Origin: Phycisphaeraceae bacterium
GTDB lineage: Bacteria > Planctomycetota > Phycisphaerae > Phycisphaerales > SM1A02
Direction: 5' to 3'
Length of the DNA stretch: 64,000 nt
Assembly: GCA_015709595.1 (NCBI GenBank)
Contig: CP054178.1
Coordinates: 2,485,205-2,549,204 of the forward strand
Shown: one piece after another, positions 36,219 through 44,376 of the stretch
How positions within the stretch are numbered: the first letter of the stretch is position 1
How the letters are laid out: each line of letters opens with the position of its first letter
Notes under the pieces: model-generated
The model's input: the letters and a program-made list of their open reading frames with translations, nothing else
What the model was told of the DNA's origin: nothing
Database searches by the model: none
Translations under genes and position numbers: made by a program

Positions 36219-36234
36219 TGCAACTTCCCATCCA
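36219..36234 (-). promoter_or_regulatory. Candidate sigma54 promoter upstream of fliL
   Basis: Reads TGGATGGGAAGTTGCA on the minus strand: GG and GC are exactly 10 bases apart and the TTGCA half is exact, but the CAC after TGG is not conserved. Predicted transcript start is near 36208, giving a leader of about 117 bases to fliL. Confidence 0.4.
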
Positions 36235-36335
36235 TGCGAAAGCGGGTCGGGCAGGCCGCTTGGGCTGGAGCGCAACCATCGCGCAGCCGTGTCACCATCG
36301 GCTCAGGCATGTCCTGACTTGAGTGTGACGCGAAA

Positions 36336-37247
36336 TCAGACGCCGTCTGGAGGGCGGAACACCCGCAAAGCCCCCGGCAGCACCGAGATTTCCAGTGGCG
36401 TCGTCGGGGGCCGTCCCCCCACGACCGCGGGCGGGTCGCCATCCACCTGAAACACCTGCGGCGACTGGGCCTCCACCCGGATCGACCGCCCGCGCCCATG
36501 CATCACGCCGCGAGAATTCAGCAGCCGCCTGCGCCAGCACTGGGTGACCCGCCTGAGCAGTTCCCATCGGTTTCGCACGCTGAACAAGACCACGTCCAGC
36601 AGCCCGTCATCATCCAGCGCCGTGGATGCCGGGTCGAGCCGCCCCGCGTACTGCCGCGTGTTGGCGACCACCAGCATCCCCGGCCCTGGCGGGTCGAGGT
36701 CGGCTCCATCCACCCGGACGCGCAGCCGGGGCGCCCGCCAGTTCAACATCGCCCGCGCAATGGGCATGACGTACGACGCATGGGAGATCGGCCCGCGTCG
36801 TCGCGCCGCCAGGTCATGCACCACCGATGCATCCAGTCCGATCGAGACCATCATCAGGAAGACCTCGCCGTTGACCACCCCCACATCCACAGCCCGGCTG
36901 CGCCCGCCGGTGACGAGCGAGACGATCGTCTCCACGTCCCGCTCCATGCCGTGCTGCCGCGCGAAGAGGTTCTCCGTGCCGAATGGAAAGAGAGCCACCG
37001 GCACGCCCAGCCGCATCGCCAGCGGCGCGGCGAGCCGCATGGTGCCGTCGCCGCCGACGATGATGAGGCCGTCGGGAGGCGGCCCGTCGCCGTCATCGTC
37101 GATTCCCGATGAACCCGCCTCGGCACGCTTGGTTTCCCGAAGCGCCACATGGTGCCCGCGATGCACCAGTGCATCCCGCACCGCCTCCGCGGCCGCCCGG
37201 GCCTGACCGCGCCCGGCGGCGGGGTTGAAGAGGATGAGGAGGCGCAT
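36336..37247 (-). CDS. Diacylglycerol/lipid kinase family protein
   Basis: A 303-residue protein of the DAGK-catalytic (YegS/DgkB-like) family, which phosphorylates membrane lipids with ATP. It starts MRLLILFNPAAGRGQARAA. The nucleotide motif IIVGGDGTMRLAA is exact, and LFPFGTENLFARQ matches the family's PxGTxND region with Glu in place of the first expected residue. The C-terminal beta domain ends LEISVLPGALRVFRP. The ATG at 37247 has GGAGG just upstream. It is a single gene, divergent from the secreted-protein operon. Confidence 0.9.
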   Translation of the reverse strand: MRLLILFNPAAGRGQARAAAEAVRDALVHRGHHVALRETKRAEAGSSGIDDDGDGPPPDGLIIVGGDGTMRLAAPLAMRLGVPVALFPFGTENLFARQHGMERDVETIVSLVTGGRSRAVDVGVVNGEVFLMMVSIGLDASVVHDLAARRRGPISHASYVMPIARAMLNWRAPRLRVRVDGADLDPPGPGMLVVANTRQYAGRLDPASTALDDDGLLDVVLFSVRNRWELLRRVTQCWRRRLLNSRGVMHGRGRSIRVEAQSPQVFQVDGDPPAVVGGRPPTTPLEISVLPGALRVFRPPDGV

Positions 37248-37511
37248 GAGGCGGGAGTGTAGGGATGTCGTCCTCGCTTGCGACTCAGGTCAGCGCCAAT
37301 CAGGTGCATGTCTCCCCGCGGGCACTTCCCATGACCCATGCCTTGTGAGTTCACGCACCAGTGGGGCTGAATGTCACCGCCGATGACACGATCCTTACAG
37401 CCCGGTGGTCAGGGCGCCTCTCGCTGCAATCCCGGTGGTGGGAGCAGGTCGGCCCTTGCGAATGCTCGCGGACCCGCATGATGCCCTGTCGCACATTTTC
37501 TTCACTGCCTC

Positions 37512-37541
37512 TTGACGCGCCCCCCCGTGTGCGAGTAGATT
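37512..37541 (+). promoter_or_regulatory. Candidate sigma70 promoter of the 37.6-41.3 kb operon
   Basis: TTGACG (37512-37517), an 18-base spacer, TAGATT (37536-37541). The expected start is near 37548, about 35 bases before the first ATG. The rest of the 335-base divergent gap (37248-37582) shows no gene or other signal. Confidence 0.55.
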
Positions 37542-37582
37542 CATCGCACAGGCCGTCTCAGGGCGGCCAACAGGGGTGCCGT

Positions 37583-38926
37583 ATGACATTGCTGGGGAAC
37601 TGCGCCTATCGCGCATGGATGATGAGGTTGCTGTGGCACGCTGTCACACTGATCGTGGTGGTGGTTAGTTGTCCGATGGCGGGCGCGCGAGGCGCGGGCC
37701 GTGAAGGGCGCCAGCCGGCGCCCGATCAGGGTTCACGCTGGCGAACGACCGCGGAAGCCGTCGAAGCCCGTGTGTTCCAGTCGGATTTTGATCGATTCTG
37801 CGCCCGCCTTGAACTTGACGCAGGCCAGCTCATCCTGGCGGCGCAGGTCTTTCGCGAATACCAGACCCGTCTGACCGCGTTGGATCGCAAGGTCAACGAT
37901 GTCATCCTGAGAGCGACCCGAACTCAGGTTCTGTCCGAAGCATGGCAGGTCTGGAGATCGCTTGATACGCGCGAGGCGATTGCTCTCCGGCGCAAATACA
38001 TGGACGCACATCGATCGACTCGAGATGAATCGATGCAACTCATTGATGCGCTGGTGAATCAGATCCATGCGATCCTGATCGAAACACAGACCAACGCCTT
38101 TGAATACGCCCGACTGGGGCTTCGGCGCGACGTCCTGCTGAATCCTACCTCGGATCTGGAGGGGCCTGACTCCATCGACGACCTTGGCGTCAACGTCGAT
38201 CTGGTGCGTCTGGTGGAGGCGGCATCGGTGGAAGATGGAGAGTTGACGCCGCTTTTCAGTCCGTCGCCGCCCGCGGATGCGACGGATGAGCTGCTGGATG
38301 CGCGGGAACGCGCTCAGGCGGTGCTGGCCGAGTACATCGACACGATCGACCAGATCATCGGCGGCGCATATGCCTGGCTGGACAACAAGTACGCGATCAC
38401 GGAATCCGGTCCGTTCGACCTGAACGATCGGGAACGCGCCAGGCGATATGACCGGGCCGCGGACGCCTACGTGCTGCGCATCTACCACCTCAACTACCTG
38501 ACCGCCGCCCGGATTGAACAGATCCTTCGCGAACGGTCGCTGCCCACGCACGCCGCACGCTGGAATGAGCGGGTTCACAGGGCGCACTACCCGCACACAC
38601 ACCGACAGGACCGGGTGGACCGCTTCATCTCCGCCGTGCTGAAGACACTGGACGATGATGCACCGCTGCGCCGGGATCTGACCATCCGTTACGACGCCTA
38701 CTGGAATGCTCGCGCCGCGCTTCGGGCCACGGCGCGGCAGTTGATGTTCGACGTGCAAACCGAGTCCATGAAGGCCTTCGGCGAGTTCATGGAGCACCCG
38801 AAGTTCCACGAACTCGTCGCGAACATGGGCCAACGGGAACGTCTCGAAGAGGAAACGCTGAGCATACTGACGCGCCTGGTCGAGGCGCATTCACGCACAC
38901 TCACCAACGGTAAGGACACACCATGA
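37583..38926 (+). CDS. Hypothetical secreted helical protein, first gene of four-gene operon
   Basis: A 447-residue protein I cannot assign. The N-terminus has a hydrophobic stretch (about residues 16-32, LWHAVTLIVVVVSCPM) followed by a basic/Gly region, consistent with export. The rest is hydrophilic, rich in Arg, Asp, Glu, Ala and Leu, and probably mostly helical, with few glycines or prolines and no obvious catalytic motif. An ATG at 37583 follows AGGGG; a second in-frame ATG about 13 codons on would give a more conventional signal peptide. The stop overlaps the next ATG by four bases. Base composition is noticeably less GC-rich than the flagellar genes. Confidence 0.7.
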   Translation: MTLLGNCAYRAWMMRLLWHAVTLIVVVVSCPMAGARGAGREGRQPAPDQGSRWRTTAEAVEARVFQSDFDRFCARLELDAGQLILAAQVFREYQTRLTALDRKVNDVILRATRTQVLSEAWQVWRSLDTREAIALRRKYMDAHRSTRDESMQLIDALVNQIHAILIETQTNAFEYARLGLRRDVLLNPTSDLEGPDSIDDLGVNVDLVRLVEAASVEDGELTPLFSPSPPADATDELLDARERAQAVLAEYIDTIDQIIGGAYAWLDNKYAITESGPFDLNDRERARRYDRAADAYVLRIYHLNYLTAARIEQILRERSLPTHAARWNERVHRAHYPHTHRQDRVDRFISAVLKTLDDDAPLRRDLTIRYDAYWNARAALRATARQLMFDVQTESMKAFGEFMEHPKFHELVANMGQRERLEEETLSILTRLVEAHSRTLTNGKDTP

Positions 38927-39300
38927 ACCGTCGTTCACTGCTGGATGTCGCACTGGTCGGCCTCGTGAGCACCGTGGTTGGAGGGTTCACATACGCTCAG
39001 GTCATTGTGACTGGCGTATTTCCCAAAACCAAATGTACGTTCATCACCAATTGCGTGGGAGCAACCACCATCTGCCCGACACCTGGCGCCGCATGCTCGT
39101 GGTGCACATCACCCCAGACACAGAAGCGATGCCTGAACGACGCGAAGACGGATTGTACCGAAACGACGTGGGGCCCGAACAATGGGTGTGGCGCCGAGTT
39201 TACAGGAACCTGCCCGAATCCGCCCTTCTGGCCCGCCCCATGTGCTGGGCCATTCCTGAATACCGGTTGGTGCCCGATGCTGATGTGTTTTGACCGTTGA
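38923..39300 (+). CDS. Small secreted cysteine-rich protein (12 Cys)
   Basis: A 125-residue protein with an N-terminal hydrophobic segment (about residues 7-25, ending TYAQ) suitable as a signal peptide. The mature part of about 99 residues holds twelve cysteines, with Pro, Thr, Asn and Trp prominent and few charged residues, which suggests a compact disulfide-bonded extracellular protein. No family is recognised. ATG 38923 overlaps the upstream stop (ATGA), indicating coupled translation. A 73-base gap with a good ribosome site leads to the next gene. Confidence 0.72.
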   Translation: MNRRSLLDVALVGLVSTVVGGFTYAQVIVTGVFPKTKCTFITNCVGATTICPTPGAACSWCTSPQTQKRCLNDAKTDCTETTWGPNNGCGAEFTGTCPNPPFWPAPCAGPFLNTGWCPMLMCFDR

Positions 39301-39373
39301 GCGGTCATGTGCAACCGATCGCTTCGCCGCATGACCACGGTACTCTCACGCCACGTAAGCAGGAGAGATTGTA

Positions 39374-40552
39374 GTGTTCGAAGTGCGTAGTTACCCGGCG
39401 GCACTCGCGGCGTCCATCGCGATATTTGCTATCCCATCGACACCCAGTTGTGCGGATACGCCGTTCCCGCCTGAGGAACTTGGGCGCTTGGTCGAACAGT
39501 TGCTGAGCCGTGACACTCCCTTGGTCACGCAGGTTCGCTGTCGGACTTCACCTCTGTATCTCGACGATGCTCCGGCTCCTCCGCCTGATACGTGGGAGAT
39601 CCAGCAGACCTTCACCTCGACCTACTGGAAGGACCGTTACCACCAGTCCATCGCATCGGAATACCGCCCAACGGGGCTGCCCTCCAGTACGACACTCATC
39701 ACCAAGGCCTGGAACGGAACCTTCGGGTTCCAACTGGTCGATGGTGACGCGGGGGTGTCGATCTCCGGAAGGGCGACCGCGGCTGACAATCACCAGTTCG
39801 GGTTTCTCTTCGATCTGGTGGCGGAGCGATTCCCAGCCGCCAGTCATCTGACGGACTTCTTCCCCACGGCGACGATCCTTCAATCCACAATCGACACCGA
39901 CGGAAAGGTCACCTGCTCCTTTCATCCCGAGAACGCGCCGGACGTGATCTTCACGATCGAGGCGTCAACCAGGCCGGTTTTCCGTCTGAAACGCATCCTG
40001 CGGGAAATCAGGCGCGACGGGCCAACGCCGTTCATCAACCGGAACGACTTCTTCATCGACGAGTGGATGGAGGTTGACGGTCTTGACTTGCCGAAGCGGG
40101 CGACACTCTACTGCTCCGAACTTGGTCGAGCCAGGTACGAGCGGAATTGGATCCGCACGGTCACGCGATACGAGCGGCTGTCGTGCAACTCCCTGACCGA
40201 GGCGCCGTCCGACACCCTGTTCGAGATCCAATACGCGCCCGGCATGGGGGTGTATGACGAACGACTGAATCTGTCCTTCACGGTGGGCGGCACATCGCTT
40301 CATCTGGACGGCGTGGCCTATGTGACGACATCCCCGCTTCTGGCGCACCCCGGCGATCAGTTGGCCGAGGTGCTTCGTACGGCGCGGCGAATCGAGCCAG
40401 TTGCCCGATCGCCTCAGGCGACGATCACGCCCGCGCCGCAAGTCAACAGTCGAGCGATCCTGATCGCGATCCTCGCCGCCCTCGGGGCTGGGCTGGTTCT
40501 CTTTGCGGTGCTTCGAATGGCACGGCATCGGAAGCCGGGGACATCGCCATGA
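39374..40552 (+). CDS. Hypothetical exported protein with C-terminal membrane anchor
   Basis: A 392-residue protein starting with GTG at 39374; AGGAG about 8 bases upstream decides this start. The N-terminal signal-like segment (about 8-30, ending SCAD) and a single C-terminal hydrophobic helix (about 360-382, AILIAILAALGAGLVLFAVL) followed by a basic tail place the body outside the membrane. The central region looks beta-rich; I see no recognisable motif. The stop overlaps the ATG of the DUF1573 gene by four bases, so the two products are probably made together. Confidence 0.7.
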   Translation: MFEVRSYPAALAASIAIFAIPSTPSCADTPFPPEELGRLVEQLLSRDTPLVTQVRCRTSPLYLDDAPAPPPDTWEIQQTFTSTYWKDRYHQSIASEYRPTGLPSSTTLITKAWNGTFGFQLVDGDAGVSISGRATAADNHQFGFLFDLVAERFPAASHLTDFFPTATILQSTIDTDGKVTCSFHPENAPDVIFTIEASTRPVFRLKRILREIRRDGPTPFINRNDFFIDEWMEVDGLDLPKRATLYCSELGRARYERNWIRTVTRYERLSCNSLTEAPSDTLFEIQYAPGMGVYDERLNLSFTVGGTSLHLDGVAYVTTSPLLAHPGDQLAEVLRTARRIEPVARSPQATITPAPQVNSRAILIAILAALGAGLVLFAVLRMARHRKPGTSP

Positions 40553-41283
40553 ATCGGAACGCGATCATCGTGGTGGCGTTATTGGGCGCGGCGTGCCTTG
40601 GCGCAGCCGTCATTGCGGCCATGGCGCAGTCCCGCTCACCCGCCGCGTTCGAGGGGCTGCTGCGCCACGACTTCGGGTTGGTTCCCATCCAGCCCGGCGA
40701 AACGGTGTATCGGAATCACCAGTTCGTGCTGCGAAACGCGTCGGGGCGCGCCCTGACAATCGCGCGAGTGTTCACCACCTGTGGATGCGCCGTCGCGGAG
40801 CCGGACGAGCGGCTCATACCCGACGGTGGCGAACTGCGGATCGACGCGACGCTGGCCTTCACCCATTCCGGGAGACTTGCGGAACCGGTGCAGGTGGACC
40901 TCGGGAAGGATGGGGTGCTCACACTCGTCCTGGAGGGCACGGGCCGCCTGGCGCGGAGCATGCAGATCGTGCCGAATTCGTTGACTGTCGTCGCGGGCGG
41001 CTCGTCGAGCGTTGAGTTGTTTTTCCTCGATTTCGAGTCTGAGGCGGCCCCTCCCGATCTCGCAATGGATTTGCCTGAGGGTGTCAACGGGACACGCAGC
41101 CCGTGGGAGTTGATTCACCCATCCAAGCCATCTGATGGCGTCCCGGCGAGATGGCGCACGACGGTTCAGTTCTCAGCCAAGCCGTCGGTGACACCCCGCC
41201 GAACGTCGGCAGCATTCACCCTGCCTGGAGGCGTATCGAGCCGTGTGCCGCTTCTCATCGCGGCGCCTGAAACTGGCGGCTGA
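40549..41283 (+). CDS. DUF1573 protein
   Basis: A 244-residue protein with an N-terminal hydrophobic anchor or signal (about residues 5-26) and a DUF1573 domain (about 38-105): HDFGLVPIQPGETVYRNHQF, then FTTCGCAVAEP, where the TTCGC pair is the family hallmark, then ELRIDATL. These are Ig-like beta domains common in planctomycetes and Bacteroidetes, without a defined activity. The C-terminal half lacks recognisable features. It is the last gene of the operon, coupled by ATGA to the gene upstream. Confidence 0.85.
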   Translation: MNRNAIIVVALLGAACLGAAVIAAMAQSRSPAAFEGLLRHDFGLVPIQPGETVYRNHQFVLRNASGRALTIARVFTTCGCAVAEPDERLIPDGGELRIDATLAFTHSGRLAEPVQVDLGKDGVLTLVLEGTGRLARSMQIVPNSLTVVAGGSSSVELFFLDFESEAAPPDLAMDLPEGVNGTRSPWELIHPSKPSDGVPARWRTTVQFSAKPSVTPRRTSAAFTLPGGVSSRVPLLIAAPETGG

Positions 41284-41559
41284 TGGACGACCCCCAGCAT
41301 CCGAACGTCTTTCGCACGCCCACAGAGTGTTCCTCCCGGATCCCATGCCAGCGCGCGCCCATGCGAGGGCGTCCCTCCAGCCCCGCCATCATCCTGCGTG
41401 TGCTGCCGACCCCGCCACCGTCCCACCGGGCGGCTGGCGTCAGTGTGGTCGTCCGGGGTTGCCGGCGGCTGATGGTCTGCGCCAGTTGGATCGGGAGCCG
41501 GCCCGCCGAGATCGGGATTCACTGGTTCGTGGCGTCGTCGCGAACCGGCCATGGCCCCC
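41284..41559. other. Gap before tRNA-Arg with no supported gene
   Basis: Both strands are open in places, but the predicted peptides are Arg/Pro-rich and show no ribosome sites or family features. I see no terminator with a U-tract after the DUF1573 gene. Confidence 0.5.
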
Positions 41560-41588
41560 TTGAGTCCCGCAAGGTGCCGTGCTACCCT
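41560..41588 (+). promoter_or_regulatory. Candidate tRNA-Arg promoter
   Basis: TTGAGT (41560-41565), 17 bases, TACCCT (41583-41588), with an expected start about 35 bases before the mature tRNA. Confidence 0.5.
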
Positions 41589-41630
41589 CACGTTCCGTCC
41601 GGTTCGGCGCTGTTCGAGCCGGGCGCGAGG

Positions 41631-41704
41631 GCAAGTGTAGCTCAATTGGATAGAGCAACGGCCTACGAAGCCGTAGGTTGAAGGTTCGAGTCCTTCCACT
41701 TGCG
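41631..41704 (+). tRNA. tRNA-Arg(ACG)
   Basis: A complete cloverleaf of 74 bases without encoded CCA. Acceptor stem GCAAGTG / CACTTGC pairs perfectly, discriminator G. D-stem GCTC / GAGC; anticodon stem ACGGC / GCCGT with loop CTACGAA, anticodon ACG (read as ICG after deamination); T-arm GAAGG / CCTTC with loop TTCGAGT. Confidence 0.97.
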
Positions 41705-41847
41705 TTGGCTGAAGAGGACGCCCCGGCGTTGGTCGGGGCGTTGTTCTTTGCATCGCCACCCAGTCTTCCGGGATCAGGCCGGGAACCCGGAGAAGACTCC
41801 ACCGTGGGGTCGCGGAGAGCGCGGAGCCCGGAACTTCTGTCGTTTTC

Positions 41848-41880
41848 TCTCTGCGCCCTCCGTGCCTCAGCGGTGCATCC
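41848..41880. repeat. Partial copy of the CACGGAGGG repeat family
   Basis: TCTCTCTGCGCCCTCCGTGC and the following CTCAGCGGTGC resemble the right arm of the inverted repeat at 21245-21317 (CCCTCCGTGTTTC). It lies between tRNA-Arg and the end of the HNH gene. Confidence 0.5.
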
Positions 41881-41982
41881 GGTCTTCGCGCCGCTATTCC
41901 CACACCGTCACCTCAACGTGGTCGATCCACTTCTGGAACGGGCCGCGCCAGGCGGTTCGGACCATCCGGATGCGGATGCGGA

Positions 41983-42618
41983 TCAGGCCGTTGGTCTGGC
42001 GGATGTGGTCCTGCGGGTTGGGGATGTTCTCGATCGCCCGCGTGAACAGCCGTCCTTGCCGCCGAGCTTCTCCTGGAGCCACTTCAGGACGACCCGTTGA
42101 TCGTCGATGGCGGCGCGCCTGATCTGGCTGAGCAGATGCACTCGATCGGGTTTGGGAAGCGCCGTGTTCTGCAGCCCCTCGTTGCAGTTGCTGCAGACGG
42201 CGCGGAGATTGCCTGGTGAGTCGTCGCCGCCCTTGGACTTATCCTTGATGTGTCCCATCGTCAGCCGGATCGTTCTGGTCGGATTCAGTGGATCGGGGTC
42301 GCCCGCCGCGGCGCCGCACATCTGGCAGGTGTATCCATTCCGCTCGAGAACGAACGCTCGATTCTGCTTCGAGATACCGCGCTTGAAGGCCGGGACGCGC
42401 TTCGCGGTCTCCATGAGATACTGATTGGGCTTGAGGTCGGCGCGGTCCTTGTGGGAGAGGATCAGGTATCCGTCCTCGTTTCGCAGTTCACGGACGCGGC
42501 GAGCCCATTCCACGGCACCGCCCGAGGCCGCTTGAATGTCGCGCGATTCGGCGACTTTCCCCAGGTTACTGAGGAAGAAATTGAGGATTCGTTGCTTGGA
42601 CCCGGGCTTTCGATCCAT
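41983..42618 (-). CDS. HNH restriction endonuclease, apparently frameshifted near its 3' end
   Basis: A 211-residue HNH nuclease, probably the cutting partner of the upstream methyltransferase. The zinc-stabilised HNH core is complete: CQMCG, then MGHIKDKSKGGDDSPGNLRA, then VCSNCNEG. The annotated frame ends with about 20 Arg/Ser/Thr-rich residues after KLGGKDG. A different frame continues from the same point with a sensible sequence (RLFTRAIENIPNPQDHIRQ) down to a stop at 41894. A one- or two-base indel near 42050-42065 therefore probably removed the native C-terminus of about 50 residues. ATG 42618 overlaps the methyltransferase by 53 bases. Confidence 0.8.
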   Translation of the reverse strand: MDRKPGSKQRILNFFLSNLGKVAESRDIQAASGGAVEWARRVRELRNEDGYLILSHKDRADLKPNQYLMETAKRVPAFKRGISKQNRAFVLERNGYTCQMCGAAAGDPDPLNPTRTIRLTMGHIKDKSKGGDDSPGNLRAVCSNCNEGLQNTALPKPDRVHLLSQIRRAAIDDQRVVLKWLQEKLGGKDGCSRGRSRTSPTRRTTSARPTA

Positions 42619-43462
42619 GTCGAACTCGCTCCTGACTGATGGCCGAGTAGTCGGGATTGATCTCGATGAGAATTGCCCGTCGCCCGGTTTCACAGGCGGC
42701 CACCCCGGTCGTGCCTGAACCGCCGAATGGATCAAGCACGAGATCGCTCTCGCGGCTGCCGAGGAGGATGCAGCGTCGCGCCAGTTCCCTGGGGAATGCC
42801 GCGGGATGCCCGTTGTTGGCCGGGTCCGGGCCGAGAACCCAGGCGTTTCGGAGATTCGCCCCGCTCTCAGCGCGGACGGCCATGTGGTCGTAGTAATACC
42901 GAGGGGACTTCGTGAACAGAAAGATGTCCTCGGTGGCGTTGGTGGGCCGATCCCGGACGCTTTCCGGCATCGCCGTTTTCTTCACCCACGTCACTCGCGA
43001 TCGGAGGTACCAGCCATCCTCCTGAAGTGCGAAGGCGACGCGCCATGGCAGGCCCATGAGATCCTTGTCCTTCAACCCCCAGCAGTCGGGCACCTTGCAG
43101 TTGCGCTTCTGAATGAGTTTTCTCGTGTTGCCCACAATCGCGTTGGGCCCGCAGTTTCCAGTGCCGCCGTTGCGCGCGTAGCCGTCGCCGACGTTGAGCC
43201 AGAGCACGCCATCGGACCTGAGCACCCGCCTCACCTCGCGGAATACCTCCACGAGGTTCGAAACGTACTTCGTAGGCGACGGCTCGGCTCCGATCTGATC
43301 GGGATGTGCGTAATCGCGCAGTCCCCAATAGGGTGGCGATGTCACGCAGCATTGCACACGACCCGAATCGAGGCCGCGAAGCACAGTTCGACAGTCGCCG
43401 GTCAGGACTTCAACCTGCTGAGCCCTGCGATTCTTGGTCGTACCATTCGCACCAGGATGCAC
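42566..43462 (-). CDS. Site-specific DNA methyltransferase (beta class, N4-cytosine or N6-adenine)
   Basis: A 298-residue modification enzyme. Motif order is catalytic first (TSPPYWGLRDY, motif IV) and SAM-binding last (LDPFGGSGTTGVAA, motif I), the beta arrangement. The SPPY form of the catalytic motif favours N4-cytosine methylation. Further typical text: VLRSDGVLWLNVGDGY and EDIFLFTKSPRYYYDH. GTG 43462 is chosen because GGAGGAA lies 7 bases upstream; longer ATG readings are unsupported. It overlaps the HNH gene downstream, the layout of a compact restriction-modification pair. The IS element has landed 184 bases upstream. Confidence 0.9.
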   Translation of the reverse strand: MHPGANGTTKNRRAQQVEVLTGDCRTVLRGLDSGRVQCCVTSPPYWGLRDYAHPDQIGAEPSPTKYVSNLVEVFREVRRVLRSDGVLWLNVGDGYARNGGTGNCGPNAIVGNTRKLIQKRNCKVPDCWGLKDKDLMGLPWRVAFALQEDGWYLRSRVTWVKKTAMPESVRDRPTNATEDIFLFTKSPRYYYDHMAVRAESGANLRNAWVLGPDPANNGHPAAFPRELARRCILLGSRESDLVLDPFGGSGTTGVAACETGRRAILIEINPDYSAISQERVRHGSKARVQATNPQFLPQ

Positions 43463-43645
43463 GCGGTTTCCTCCAGCCCTAGGGCGTTGATTCGCATTTG
43501 ACCCAAGATGTAGTGGTGTGTCAATCCGGTGGGGTTGTCCACAAGGTACTTCTGGAAGCGCCATGATCGCTGACAGCCGTTGCCGTGGCCGAAGGTCACT
43601 TGAGAAGATGATACGCGGGATGACCCAAACATCCACCAAAAATCT

Positions 43646-43669
43646 GGTGATTATATACTTGACTCATCA
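43646..43669 (+). repeat. IS1595 left terminal inverted repeat
   Basis: 24 bases, identical to the inverted right end at 45648-45671; flanked outside by AAAAATCT. Confidence 0.95.
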
Positions 43670-43753
43670 TTTCTGGATTTGATGGGGTCGAATAGTCGTC
43701 CGTTCGATCCGGTCAACTGGCCGGGTCGTTCTGGTCGTGGTCCAGACCGCCGC

Positions 43754-43782
43754 TTGCCTATCTCGGTCGAATGGGTTATCAT
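43754..43782 (+). promoter_or_regulatory. Candidate promoter of the IS passenger gene
   Basis: TTGCCT (43754-43759), 17 bases, TATCAT (43777-43782). The predicted start is about 25 bases before the ATG at 43815. Confidence 0.55.
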
Positions 43783-43814
43783 CGCGCGTACGCCGATCCG
43801 AACTACGTTCACGG

Positions 43815-44279
43815 ATGGACGCCATGACCCGCCCACACGAAACCGATTCGATCGAACTCGCCGAGAAACAGGCCCGCGCCGAGTATGAGGCGGCTGTTTC
43901 TGACGCGAAATTGCGCCTCGACCTTCGGCTTGAGACTCTTCGCTGGGCCCGCTCCAATGGCCATCCTGATGCCCCAACCACCAAGTCCGTGCCGATCGTG
44001 CCAGCCAGTCCGCATCGCCACGGTTCATCGTCGGTCAACCTGTCGGCGACGGCCGCCGCGATCGTCCAGACGATGGACGAGCCGTTTGACGTGAATGATG
44101 TCTGCCGGGCTATGGAGGCCCAAGGCATCGCGGTCAATCGTACCGCGGTGATCTCGGCGATGAAGCGGATGGTGGCTTCCGGTCAGATCATCAGGGTGAC
44201 GATCGGCAACAACCGGCAACCCGGCAAGTTCAAGCGTGCGCCGGGGAACGCTTCGCCTCCCGGCGCGAAACGCCACTGA
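43815..44279 (+). CDS. IS passenger protein, winged-helix-like, unknown function
   Basis: A 154-residue protein inside the IS1595 element, divergent in direction from the transposase. The N-terminal third is a charged helix (about 10-45, Ala/Glu/Arg/Leu-rich, coiled-coil-like). A Pro/Ser linker follows, then a C-terminal domain (about 80-140) whose pattern of VNDVCRAMEAQGIAVNRTAV followed by ISAMKRMVASGQIIRV resembles a winged helix: helix, recognition helix, wing. DNA binding is inferred from that pattern. ATG 43815 or 43824 could be the start. It is not needed for transposition in standard IS1595 elements and counts as cargo. Confidence 0.65.
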   Translation: MDAMTRPHETDSIELAEKQARAEYEAAVSDAKLRLDLRLETLRWARSNGHPDAPTTKSVPIVPASPHRHGSSSVNLSATAAAIVQTMDEPFDVNDVCRAMEAQGIAVNRTAVISAMKRMVASGQIIRVTIGNNRQPGKFKRAPGNASPPGAKRH

Positions 44280-44376
44280 TCCCCATTCCATCATGGAGAA
44301 AGGATGCTCAATGCACTGGATAAGGAGGGTTCTCGGTCCCCGACAGAGCCCGTCACCGACTGAATCGGCGACCCCG

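Noticed and set aside
41631-41704. tRNA-Arg as an attachment site for the accessory genes that follow
   Set aside because: No second copy of the tRNA 3' end and no integrase were found within the window.
41166-41903. Minus-strand frame across the gap and tRNA-Arg, and a plus-strand frame 41283-41681
   Set aside because: Both run through the tRNA gene and have low-complexity Arg/Pro sequence with no ribosome site.
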